From Gammaproteobacteria bacterium (GTDB lineage Bacteria; Pseudomonadota; Gammaproteobacteria; S012-40): DNA of 35,080 bases. The DNA is taken from the NCBI GenBank assembly GCA_029883265.1, contig JAOUJM010000022.1, forward strand, positions 1-35,080, read 5' to 3'. The notes beneath the pieces were generated by a model that made no database searches, was not told the origin of the DNA, and saw nothing but the letters and a program-made list of their open reading frames with translations. Below, one piece after another: positions 1-7,238 of this stretch. Numbering within the stretch: position 1 is the stretch's first letter; each line of letters begins with the position of its first letter. Position numbers and translations under genes: made by a program.

Positions 1-56
1 GGGGTGTAACCAGCTTAGAAGAAGTGTTTCGCGCCAGTTATAGTGGTGATGAATAA
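1..56 (+). CDS. mshE: MSHA extension ATPase MshE, C-terminal end only
   Basis: Only the last 17 or so codons are in the window, in the frame that ends with TAA at 54-56. They read GVTSLEEVFRASYSGDE, which resembles the conserved C-terminal tail (T-S-L-E-E-V-x-R) of the PilB/GspE/MshE family of assembly ATPases. The protein would power pilin polymerisation at the cytoplasmic face of the inner membrane. Its stop overlaps the mshG start by one base (TAATG), so the two are translationally coupled. The gene name rests on the tail and on position directly before mshG. Confidence 0.8.
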   Translation, partial: GVTSLEEVFRASYSGDE

Positions 57-1279
57 TGGCTATGTTCGCTTATAAAGGCCGCAAGTCTGGTCGGGGTGTG
101 GTTAGTGGTGAGATCCAGGCGAACTCTGTTAATGCAGTGGTGCAACAATTACGTAAGAATCAAATTATTCCGATCGAGATCAAACCTATAAAAACAACAC
201 TGCTAAAACCAGAGCTGTTGAAAATGGAATTCGGCAAGAAAAAAGTATCACATTTAGATATTACATTTTTCTCGCGCCAGCTTTATACCTTATTAAAAGC
301 TGGCGTACCGATTGCTCAAGCCTTGAATGGTTTGAATGAAGCCGCATCGAATCCTACGTTCAAAGCAGTAATTGCTCAGTTATGTGAATCACTAGAAGCA
401 GGCGATGATTTTACGGTTGCGCTGGCTAAACACCCAAAATATTTTTCAAATTTATATGTCAATATGGTGAGTGTGGGCGAATCCACAGGCAATTTACCTC
501 AAGTATTATTGCAAATGTCGAATTACTTAAATCAGGAAAAAGAAACACGCGATCAAGTGAAAGCGGCAACGCGCTATCCCATGATGGTGATGTTTGCAGT
601 AGTTGCGGCAATTGTGATTTTGAATATTTTTGTTATTCCTGCATTTAAAAGCATGTTCACGCAAATGGGTTCCGACTTACCGTTTGTGACGCAAATACTG
701 ATTAGTTTTTCGGATTTTATGGTGACATATTGGTACGTGGTGATTGGATTTGTGATTAGTGGTGTATTTGCATGGAAATCATTTGTTGCCTCTCCTCAAG
801 GGAAATTCTTTTGGCACCACTGGAAAATTCGAATTCCTATTATGGGCCCAATCGTTTACGGCTCGGCCATGGCGCGATTTGCGCGAGGATTTTCTATTAC
901 CTCTCGTTCCGGTTTACCAGTGGTGCAAAGTATTCCGCTGTTAGCTAACGCCTTGGATAATGTCTATTTAAAAAGTAAATTTGACGCTTTACGCCAGGGA
1001 GTGGAGCGTGGTGAAGGAATTGCTGTAAATGCAAAACGTTTAGGTATTTTCCCAAACATGGTTAACCAAATGCTCGCCGTGGGTGAAGAAACCGGGCAAA
1101 TGGAGGAGCTGCTAGATGAAATTGCTGATTATTTTGAAGGTGATGTGGCCTACAAACTCAAAGGTCTCAGCGCTTCAATTGAGCCAATAATGATTGCGAT
1201 TATTGGTGGGTTGGTGATGCTTGTGATGCTAGGTGTGTTTTTACCTATGTGGGGCATGATGGATGCTATGCGAGCTTAG
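56..1279 (+). CDS. mshG: MSHA biogenesis inner-membrane platform protein MshG (PilC/GspF family)
   Basis: This 407-residue protein is a PilC/GspF-type polytopic platform protein, which couples the MshE ATPase to pilin subunits in the inner membrane. It shows the duplicated cytoplasmic F domain: the first copy is about residues 70-190 (FFSRQLYTLLKAGVPIAQAL) and the second about 270-390 (FARGFSITSRSGLPVVQSI). Hydrophobic segments lie near residues 173-197, 222-240 and 373-400. Length is normal for the family. The start ATG overlaps the mshE stop. A 205-238 base non-coding gap follows, so the pilin gene downstream probably has its own promoter. Confidence 0.93.
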   Translation: MAMFAYKGRKSGRGVVSGEIQANSVNAVVQQLRKNQIIPIEIKPIKTTLLKPELLKMEFGKKKVSHLDITFFSRQLYTLLKAGVPIAQALNGLNEAASNPTFKAVIAQLCESLEAGDDFTVALAKHPKYFSNLYVNMVSVGESTGNLPQVLLQMSNYLNQEKETRDQVKAATRYPMMVMFAVVAAIVILNIFVIPAFKSMFTQMGSDLPFVTQILISFSDFMVTYWYVVIGFVISGVFAWKSFVASPQGKFFWHHWKIRIPIMGPIVYGSAMARFARGFSITSRSGLPVVQSIPLLANALDNVYLKSKFDALRQGVERGEGIAVNAKRLGIFPNMVNQMLAVGEETGQMEELLDEIADYFEGDVAYKLKGLSASIEPIMIAIIGGLVMLVMLGVFLPMWGMMDAMRA

Positions 1280-1446
1280 TTATTAAGATTTAGTCTGAAA
1301 CTCAATTTGTTTGGTGTTTGCCAATTGCTAAGACCTGGATCACAAAAACACTGATAACTACTTCACATTTCTTATGCAGTCTGCAGTATTTTTTCAGGTA
1401 ATCAATCACAAAGGCCGATAAAAAAGTCATTCAATATGGTTATCAA

Positions 1447-1461
1447 TGGAATGAGATTAGC
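1447..1461 (+). promoter_or_regulatory. possible sigma-54 (-24/-12) promoter for the major pilin gene
   Basis: TGGAAT, five bases, then TAGC gives the required GG-N10-GC geometry (GG 1448-1449, GC 1460-1461). It agrees with TGGCAC-N5-TTGC at TGG, the fifth base and three of four bases of the -12 block. Transcription would start near 1473 and give a leader of about 45 bases to the pilin ATG at 1518. Sigma-54 promoters are known for many type IV pilin genes. One match of this quality is expected by chance in a gap this size, so the call is tentative. Confidence 0.25.
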
Positions 1462-1517
1462 GCCACGGAGACAACCGTCCTTGGGTGAAAGCAGTCACTT
1501 TTGTGAGGATTATTTTG

Positions 1518-1913
1518 ATGAAAAAACAGCAGTCTGGTTTTACCCTAATCGAGTTGGTTTTGGTAATTATTGTATTAGGCGTGTTAGCAGCTACCGCTGT
1601 GCCTAAATTCGTGAACATAAAAGATGATGCGCAAACCGCGTCATTTAATGCCGCAAAAGCTGGTGTAGGTTCTGCCTTCGCCCTAGTGCTCGCTGATAAA
1701 CAAGGTTCACCCAGTGTGCAAGATATTGCTGATGCCTTGCGTGGTACTGATGGTACTGACAAACAAGCGGCGGCAACCGGTGTTCAAGTGTCTACTGATG
1801 GTGGTACCACTTGGTACACAGCGTTAACTTATAAAGACGACGGTGCGGGAAATTGTACCGTTGCTACTGCGGCAGCTACTGATGTTGTTTGTGATATCGC
1901 TGATTTGCAATAA
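1518..1913 (+). CDS. mshA: MSHA major pilin-like prepilin
   Basis: This is a short type IV prepilin of 131 residues. The leader MKKQQSG is cut before FTLIELVLVIIVLGVLAATA, the canonical PilD cleavage site with Phe at +1 and Glu at +5, followed by the hydrophobic N-terminal helix. Two cysteines near the C-terminus (in GNC and VVC) can form the disulfide loop typical of pilins. I chose ATG 1518 over an in-frame start at 1485 because GAGG at 1505-1508 is well placed and the leader is then of normal size. Position after mshG, an isolated transcription unit and a following terminator suggest the major subunit MshA. A MshB-type minor pilin is the alternative. Confidence 0.85.
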   Translation: MKKQQSGFTLIELVLVIIVLGVLAATAVPKFVNIKDDAQTASFNAAKAGVGSAFALVLADKQGSPSVQDIADALRGTDGTDKQAAATGVQVSTDGGTTWYTALTYKDDGAGNCTVATAAATDVVCDIADLQ

Positions 1914-1937
1914 GTTTAGATTAGTCTGAATAATCTG

Positions 1938-1969
1938 GGCGGGAGTACGAAAGTGCCCCGCCTTTTTTA
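1938..1969 (+). terminator. intrinsic terminator after the major pilin gene
   Basis: GGCGGG (1938-1943) pairs with CCCGCC (1957-1962). After a bulged A, an inner GTAC/GTGC stem is closed by a GAAA tetraloop (1949-1952). Six T residues follow. The structure is stable and lies 24 bases after the pilin stop and 18 bases before the mshC start, so it probably lets only part of the transcription through to the minor pilin genes. Confidence 0.88.
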
Positions 1970-1986
1970 TTAGGTGGAATTTATAG

Positions 1987-2511
1987 ATGAGGGTAAAAAG
2001 TCACATTTTTGAAAAAGCTCGACTACCAACACAATCTGGTTTTACATTGATTGAAGTTGTTATGGTGGTAATTATTTCGAGTGTATTATTTGCGTCCGTG
2101 GGTGTGCGGGTATTTAGTCCCTCTGAAAAATCTTCGCCGTTTCAAGCCCAGCGGTTTCTAATTGATGTGCGTCACATACAAGCGCTGGCCATGCTTAATA
2201 ACAAAAAAATTAAATTGGTTCCACTAGCGAATAGTTATAGTGCTACTTGCTTGAATATAGATGCGACTCCGATTTGCGCGCAAACACCTTTATTGGACCC
2301 AACCACGCGCAAACCGTTTCAAGTGAGTTTTAGCAATAATGTGAAATTGTCAGGCGCAGAGCTGGCTTTTGACGGTTGGGGTCGACCGATTGATCCAGTT
2401 ACTGAAAATTTAATTGCTTTGACAGAAGCTTATACCTTACGTGGTGGTTCTACGGTTTGGCAAGTGGAAGTCGCGCCTGTCACTGGTTTTGTCAGTTTGT
2501 TGAGGCTGTAA
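1987..2511 (+). CDS. mshC: MSHA minor pilin MshC (prepilin)
   Basis: A 174-residue pseudopilin with an 18-residue leader ending QSG before FTLIEVVMVVIIS, so it keeps Phe+1 and Glu+5. The rest looks like a GspH/FimT-type minor pilin fold, with two Cys (TCLN and PICA) that may form a loop. AGGTGGA at 1972-1978 is a good ribosome-binding site for ATG 1987. It follows the pilin terminator and starts a closely packed minor-pilin block (C-D-O-P). Assignment to MshC rests on position and size as well as sequence. Confidence 0.82.
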   Translation: MRVKSHIFEKARLPTQSGFTLIEVVMVVIISSVLFASVGVRVFSPSEKSSPFQAQRFLIDVRHIQALAMLNNKKIKLVPLANSYSATCLNIDATPICAQTPLLDPTTRKPFQVSFSNNVKLSGAELAFDGWGRPIDPVTENLIALTEAYTLRGGSTVWQVEVAPVTGFVSLLRL

Positions 2512-2517
2512 ATTAAA

Positions 2518-2928
2518 ATGCGAACGCTATTTAACGTGCAACAACATGGAGTGAACCTGATTGAATTAATGATAGTTATTGTGCTGCTATCCACAGGAAT
2601 TCTTACCTTGTTTCCTTATTTCGTGCAAACCGCGCAAACTGTCACCGTCAATGAAACTTTGCAATCAGGTGCGCAGCTGGCACGTGAATGTATTGAGCAT
2701 ACAATTGTGCAGCGACGCTATGCCAGTAATTATGTTTCGATTGATAATACGATATGCGATGTTTTGCCCGCGATTCCAGGTTTTGTTCGTACGGTCACTG
2801 TCACAACAACCGACAATTCTGTTTATCCGGTATGCCCGGTTGGCATTAGTTGCAAGAAAGTTGATGTGACCGTAAAAAAGAATAATTCGACGGCAGTCAG
2901 TCTCGGTGCATTTTTTGTGGAATATTGA
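2518..2928 (+). CDS. mshD: MSHA minor pilin MshD (prepilin)
   Basis: A 136-residue prepilin with leader MRTLFNVQQHG followed by VNLIELMIVIVLLSTGILTL. Glu+5 is present, but +1 is Val rather than the usual Phe. Cysteines occur at CIEH, ICDV, VCPV and SCKK. It is shorter than typical MshD (about 190 residues in Vibrio, from memory). It begins 6 bases after mshC and ends 3 bases before mshO. Minor pilins of this block are thought to form the pilus-tip initiation complex. Confidence 0.78.
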   Translation: MRTLFNVQQHGVNLIELMIVIVLLSTGILTLFPYFVQTAQTVTVNETLQSGAQLARECIEHTIVQRRYASNYVSIDNTICDVLPAIPGFVRTVTVTTTDNSVYPVCPVGISCKKVDVTVKKNNSTAVSLGAFFVEY

Positions 2929-2931
2929 ATC

Positions 2932-3444
2932 ATGCAACAGAAACGTCAGTCTGGATTCACGCTCATGGAAATGGTTATCACGATCACCATAGTGGGTTTG
3001 CTTGCAGGCGTTAGTGGAAGTCTGTTAACCGGTGGTTTCCGCGCCTATGAATCTAATTCACAAGCAGTGCAGTTGTTAGCCAACCTTCGTTATGCTATGG
3101 AACGAGTTACTCGCGAAGTCATGAGTATGCAAGCAATTACCGGCGGCTATGATATTACAACTATGAGCGCAAATAGATTGCAGTTCACAAAAGGTGATGG
3201 TGTTGCGGTAGACATAATTATCAACCCACCATTAATGTCGCTTACCTATAGTAGCGTACCCGGAGTTATACCGACCCTGGTGGACTCAGTGCAAGCCGCT
3301 AGTTTTAGTTATTTTCAAATGGACGGTTTAACACCAGCGCTTAATGCAAATGAAATATCGTTTGTGCAAATTGAAATTAATTTGAAACGAAATCAAGTGG
3401 CATATACCCAACGCACCCGAGTAGCTATGCGAGCACGTCAATGA
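2932..3444 (+). CDS. mshO: MSHA minor pilin MshO (prepilin)
   Basis: A 170-residue PulJ/GspJ-type minor pilin. Leader MQQKRQSG is followed by FTLMEMVITITIVGLLAGVS, with Phe+1 and Glu+5. The stretch after it (YAMERVTREVMSMQAI) matches the conserved post-helix region of J-type pseudopilins (RxxxRE). It has no cysteine. Its stop overlaps the next start (ATGA), indicating coupled synthesis with MshP. Confidence 0.85.
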   Translation: MQQKRQSGFTLMEMVITITIVGLLAGVSGSLLTGGFRAYESNSQAVQLLANLRYAMERVTREVMSMQAITGGYDITTMSANRLQFTKGDGVAVDIIINPPLMSLTYSSVPGVIPTLVDSVQAASFSYFQMDGLTPALNANEISFVQIEINLKRNQVAYTQRTRVAMRARQ

Positions 3445-4439
3445 TGAAACAACAAAAAGGTGTGAGTATTGTAATTGTTTTAGTCTTACTGGTGGTGATG
3501 TCGGCCGCCGTGATGTCCTTATTAGAAACTTCCGGCAGTCAGGTCGGTGATAGTAATGCGTTAGATAAAAATATTCAGGCATTATTTGCAGCCGAAGCCG
3601 CAGTGGAAATCGCAACGCAGCGTTTTCGTAGTGGAACGGTTTGCTCGGCTTTGGCACGTGACCCGGTGTCGGGATATTACCAAGTGGATAATATGCGTTT
3701 CGCGATTATTGATGCGGTGGAAAATATTGCACCCCATTGTTATGTTACGGCTGAAGCCTGGGTGGGTGATATAAAACGAAGCATTTTGGTCGACATCGCC
3801 ATAACAACTGGTGAGCGTGGCATATTTGAACCTTTTCCTACACAGGATGAATTTGATACCTATTGGATACCAGCGGTAATCCAACCTGCAAACAACGGCG
3901 GTAATAGTGATTGGGATAGCGAGAACTGTCCCATCTCCGTGTGTATGTTTACATTGGAGCCCTCCGGTTCTTTACAAGCAACAGCCGTTTATCCCAATGA
4001 CCAAGGCTATGTTGGTTATCATAGACGCCGCGTAAATCCACCCATCGATACGGGCGCTAACGGTTTAGACATGACATTTTCCCTGGGATTCATGAAAGCG
4101 GGGCGCAATGGATCAGGCGCCAATTTTAATATGTATGTGGATTTTTATGATTCCATTCAAGGCCAAGTGATTCGTGTATGGACCGACAATTCTGCGCCTA
4201 CCTGGGGTGGAGGTGGCGGCTCAAGCGGTAATTGGCAGCGATGGGAGGGCCTGGTGTCTTTACCACCGAATATGCAATACGATGAAGTACGCCTGGGTTT
4301 CGATTTAATGCCCAGAATTCGCACGTGGAGAGGAAATGTAGTGAGTGGCAACGATACATTTATTTATTTCGATAATGTCCGCATCGCTGTGCCCCTAGGG
4401 GCAGGTAGTACCACTATTTTTGGTTGGGAAGAGCTTTAA
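3441..4439 (+). CDS. mshP: MshP-like minor pilin fused to a jelly-roll-like C-terminal domain
   Basis: This protein has 332 residues, about twice the usual size of MshP (around 150, from memory). Residues 1-110 are PilX/GspK-like: a short leader MMKQQKG, then VSIVIVLVLLVVMSAAVMSL without Glu+5, as in tip-type pseudopilins, and the conserved FAAEAAVEIATQRF segment. Residues from about 115 to 332 form an extra aromatic- and Gly-rich domain. It contains a Gly/Ser run at 254-261 and ends DTFIYFDNVRI, the closing strand pattern common in beta-sandwich carbohydrate-binding modules. I infer a tip minor pilin carrying its own ligand-binding head, perhaps replacing the missing MshQ. The ATG at 3444 is an equally possible start. 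Confidence 0.75.
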   Translation: MMKQQKGVSIVIVLVLLVVMSAAVMSLLETSGSQVGDSNALDKNIQALFAAEAAVEIATQRFRSGTVCSALARDPVSGYYQVDNMRFAIIDAVENIAPHCYVTAEAWVGDIKRSILVDIAITTGERGIFEPFPTQDEFDTYWIPAVIQPANNGGNSDWDSENCPISVCMFTLEPSGSLQATAVYPNDQGYVGYHRRRVNPPIDTGANGLDMTFSLGFMKAGRNGSGANFNMYVDFYDSIQGQVIRVWTDNSAPTWGGGGGSSGNWQRWEGLVSLPPNMQYDEVRLGFDLMPRIRTWRGNVVSGNDTFIYFDNVRIAVPLGAGSTTIFGWEEL

Positions 4440-4509
4440 GCGCTAACAGCCCAAAACTTGCATTATTGCCATGACTTGATTTTTAGCTGGCAAGCAACGC
4501 TTGGGTATT

Positions 4510-5454
4510 ATGGGTTTATTGAAAAAAAATACGGTAAAAAACACTGTACTCGTTTCTGTGGTATTGCATGACGAAGCTATATCTTGTATTAAAATCTCGC
4601 TTGAAGAAGCACTCCCCAGTGTCGAATTTTGGGACTACCGTACCTTAGATCCGGTGAGCGGTGTTTTGCAAGATCTACTAGGGCAATTGGCCAAAGATCA
4701 TTCGCTTAAAAATGCATGTTTAAGCACATTATTAGCGCAAGATAGTTATCAAATTAAACAAACCGAAGCACCCCCCGTTCCTCTTGAAAATTTAAATGAA
4801 GCTTTGCAGTGGCAGGTAAATGATTTATTCGATTGGGAGCCCGAGTCGGTCGTGGTAGATTCGATTCCCTTCCCTGAAGATGTGTCTAGTAAAGATCAGG
4901 ATCAAGCGATTTACGTGTTGGCCGCAAAAAAAATTGACGTGCAAAGTCTGGTGGAAATTTTTAGTACCAGCAAACTGAAGTTGGCTTTTATTGATGTTCC
5001 CGAATTAGCGCAACGCAACTTGGCAACATTGTGTGAGCAAGAGCACCACGGTGTGGCCTTAATTTCATTTTCTATGCATTCTTGCCTATTGACCATTAGC
5101 AAGCTTGGTATGCTGTATATGACTCGGCGTTTTGATATTGGTTTAGACAAGCTTTCCGACAAAGAAAATATGATGCAACACTATGAGCGCATAGTCATTG
5201 AAATCCAGCGTTCGTTGGATTTTTACAGCGCGAATTTACATCAGGCGCCGGTGAAAGCATTATATATTTTACCCTTGCAGGTGCAAATACCAGGATTTGT
5301 TGACTATGTAAAAAGCAATCTGTTCATTGATGTGGCAATACTCGATTTGAGTGACCGCTTGAGTTGGAAAACTGAGCCTATGTCGCTGCCGCAGCAAGCT
5401 TTGAGCATTATGGCCATTGGTGCAGGGTTGCGGTTATGGGTGGATGGATCATGA
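4510..5454 (+). CDS. mshI: MSHA biogenesis protein MshI (PilM/GspL-cytoplasmic-like)
   Basis: A 314-residue protein without a membrane segment, resembling the actin-like PilM fold that docks the alignment subcomplex to the cytoplasmic face. The region VEFWDYRTLDP and the block LNEALQWQVNDLFDWEPESV are typical of MshI. I prefer ATG 4510; a TTG nine bases upstream (4501) is in frame, but neither has a clear ribosome-binding site. The stop overlaps the next gene by ATGA. This gene opens the mshI-N half of the locus, which in other genera comes first. Confidence 0.85.
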   Translation: MGLLKKNTVKNTVLVSVVLHDEAISCIKISLEEALPSVEFWDYRTLDPVSGVLQDLLGQLAKDHSLKNACLSTLLAQDSYQIKQTEAPPVPLENLNEALQWQVNDLFDWEPESVVVDSIPFPEDVSSKDQDQAIYVLAAKKIDVQSLVEIFSTSKLKLAFIDVPELAQRNLATLCEQEHHGVALISFSMHSCLLTISKLGMLYMTRRFDIGLDKLSDKENMMQHYERIVIEIQRSLDFYSANLHQAPVKALYILPLQVQIPGFVDYVKSNLFIDVAILDLSDRLSWKTEPMSLPQQALSIMAIGAGLRLWVDGS

Positions 5455-6095
5455 AGCAGCAGATCAATTTCTTTCGACAGGAATTCTTGCCGAAAACCGA
5501 TTGGCTATCCTTACGAATGTTTGCCTACTACGGAGCAATATTGCTCTCAGTATTTGTTTTCTATTATAACTGGCAGGCAGAGCAGATTGTGGTGGCTAGT
5601 GCTAAAGAACAATCGCTGACGGAAAGTGTGAAAACAGTTGATGCTGAGATTAAAAAAATTAGCAACGTACAAGCGGAAAAAATTGATCACGTAAAACTGG
5701 AAAAAGAACTAGTAGAATTGAATAATATACGCAATGCCAAACAAAAAATGTTGACAGAGTTTGGTGATGAATACGAAGCAAGTTTTAGTGGTTTTGCGCC
5801 TTATTTATTGGTGTTTGGGCAGCGGGCGCCACGCGGTTTATGGTTGAATCAAATAGAAATTCGGGCGGAAAATGGTGCTGTTTGGCTTGCTGGGCAAGCG
5901 AGTTCTCCAGGGTTGATTACTCGTTTTATGCAATCACTAGCGAAAACTCAATTATTTGAACAAACACAGTTTAATCAATTCAAAATAGATAGTGTAGTGC
6001 TGGGTAAAGAAGCTGAAGTTCCAGTGATTTACAGTTTTGAATTGGTCAGCTCGAATACCACTGGTCGCCTTGAAATTTTTGCGCAAAAAGAGTGA
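5451..6095 (+). CDS. PilN-like MSHA alignment-complex protein
   Basis: A 214-residue bitopic protein with the PilN plan. A short cytoplasmic N-terminus begins MKQQINFFRQEFLP (compare the INLLP-type motif that binds PilM), one membrane helix spans about residues 25-42, and a coiled-coil stretch is followed by a periplasmic alpha/beta domain. ATG 5451 is chosen because it overlaps the mshI stop (ATGA) and yields a normal N-terminus. An upstream ATG at 5436 would add five residues. It would bind MshI inside and MshJ outside. In some annotations this gene is treated as a second mshI. Confidence 0.82.
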   Translation: MKQQINFFRQEFLPKTDWLSLRMFAYYGAILLSVFVFYYNWQAEQIVVASAKEQSLTESVKTVDAEIKKISNVQAEKIDHVKLEKELVELNNIRNAKQKMLTEFGDEYEASFSGFAPYLLVFGQRAPRGLWLNQIEIRAENGAVWLAGQASSPGLITRFMQSLAKTQLFEQTQFNQFKIDSVVLGKEAEVPVIYSFELVSSNTTGRLEIFAQKE

Positions 6096-6098
6096 GTT

Positions 6099-6806
6099 AT
6101 GCAAGTAGAAACTAACAGTTCTTTACATCCGTGGATGGAAAAATTTGAGCAAGTGCCACCTCGCAAACGAATATTGTATTTTTTAGGTCTGTTAGTTTTA
6201 TTTTATGCAATGCTTGATATGCTGGTTTATACGCCCCAGAGGGATGAGCTTAATCAATTGCAGGGAGTGATCAAAAAACTAGAACAAGAACTAAAAACCA
6301 AACATGTGCAATTAAACAAATTAAAAAAAGGTGATAGTGATGCTTTGATTGATCCAAAGGAAAAAGCGATAAGACGAACTAGTGAAGAAATAAAAAGCAT
6401 AGAGCAGTCCATATTGGATAAAACACAACGCTTGGTTGGTGCAGAAGCTGTATTTGATCTGCTTAAACAATTACTGAGTCAAGTGCCGGGTGTGAGTATT
6501 GTCTCTATGGAAAATCTTCCGCCCGTGGTGCTGAGTCAAGCATCTCCCGCTCAAATGAATGAACAAGTGCCGAAACAGGCAAACCCAAATTCAAACGAAG
6601 ATGGTTTATATCGTCATAGCATGCGTGTGATCTTGCAAGGCTCATATAGAAGTCTGTACCGTTATTTGCATCAACTGGAACAATTTCCTACGCAAGTTTT
6701 TTGGCAATCCTTTAGTTTGTCCAATGAAAAATACCCCGTCAATCAAGTCACACTAGAGCTTTACACCTTGAGCACGCAAGCTGATTGGATGCGAATTAGT
6801 AAGTAA
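6099..6806 (+). CDS. mshJ: MSHA biogenesis protein MshJ (PilO-like)
   Basis: A 235-residue bitopic protein with a cytoplasmic N-terminus, one membrane helix at about 24-42 (ILYFLGLLVLFYAMLDMLVY), a long Lys/Glu-rich coiled coil (about 50-120) and a periplasmic domain. The segment YRHSMRVILQGSYRSLYRYL is the strand-helix typical of the PilO/MshJ fold. It starts three bases after the PilN-like gene and would pair with it in the inner-membrane alignment complex that reaches toward the secretin. Confidence 0.87.
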   Translation: MQVETNSSLHPWMEKFEQVPPRKRILYFLGLLVLFYAMLDMLVYTPQRDELNQLQGVIKKLEQELKTKHVQLNKLKKGDSDALIDPKEKAIRRTSEEIKSIEQSILDKTQRLVGAEAVFDLLKQLLSQVPGVSIVSMENLPPVVLSQASPAQMNEQVPKQANPNSNEDGLYRHSMRVILQGSYRSLYRYLHQLEQFPTQVFWQSFSLSNEKYPVNQVTLELYTLSTQADWMRISK

Positions 6807-6868
6807 GTCGTTGTGCGAATAGATTATAGCCCTAGATTTTGGCGGCATAAGGCTTGCATTACACTAAA

Positions 6869-7237
6869 ATGGTACGGCTATTTTTAGTAAACAGTGGGTT
6901 TTTGCTCCTGGCGGCAGCCAATCTTGCTGCGCAGCCACGATTGAATTTGCCTGATCCAACCCGTCCATTTGTATCGATAGCCAAACCGGCGCAGTCTCCA
7001 GAAGTAGAAAAATCTAATGCGTCAAAAAAAACGGGCGTTTTAACCATGACACGCATCTCGGTAAACGAGCGTGTAGCTGTCATTAATGGTCAAGCTGTGC
7101 GTGAAGGAGAGGATGTGGACGGTATGAAAATAATTCGTATTCGAGCGAATGAAGTTGAATATCGGCGGCGTGGACAAAAAGGAATTATACGTCTGAATAG
7201 TGGAAATATGTTACGCCCAATAAAGGAAAACAACTAA
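6869..7237 (+). CDS. mshK: MSHA biogenesis protein MshK (PilP-like)
   Basis: A 122-residue periplasmic protein with a signal peptide (about residues 1-21, MVRLFLVNSGFLLLAAANLA) and the hallmark LPDPTRPF after it. The second half (VNERVAVINGQAVREGEDVDGMKIIRI) has the beta-strand HR-like fold of PilP/GspC that contacts the secretin. ATG 6869 gives a clean signal peptide; a TTG at 6854 is in frame, but AAGG at 6849-6852 is too close to it. A 62-base gap precedes the gene and one base separates it from mshL. Confidence 0.85.
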   Translation: MVRLFLVNSGFLLLAAANLAAQPRLNLPDPTRPFVSIAKPAQSPEVEKSNASKKTGVLTMTRISVNERVAVINGQAVREGEDVDGMKIIRIRANEVEYRRRGQKGIIRLNSGNMLRPIKENN

Positions 7238-7238
7238 C

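Noticed and set aside
1308-1330. TGGTGT...AATTGCT as a sigma-54 promoter before the pilin gene
   Set aside because: GG and GC are 12 bases apart instead of the required 10.
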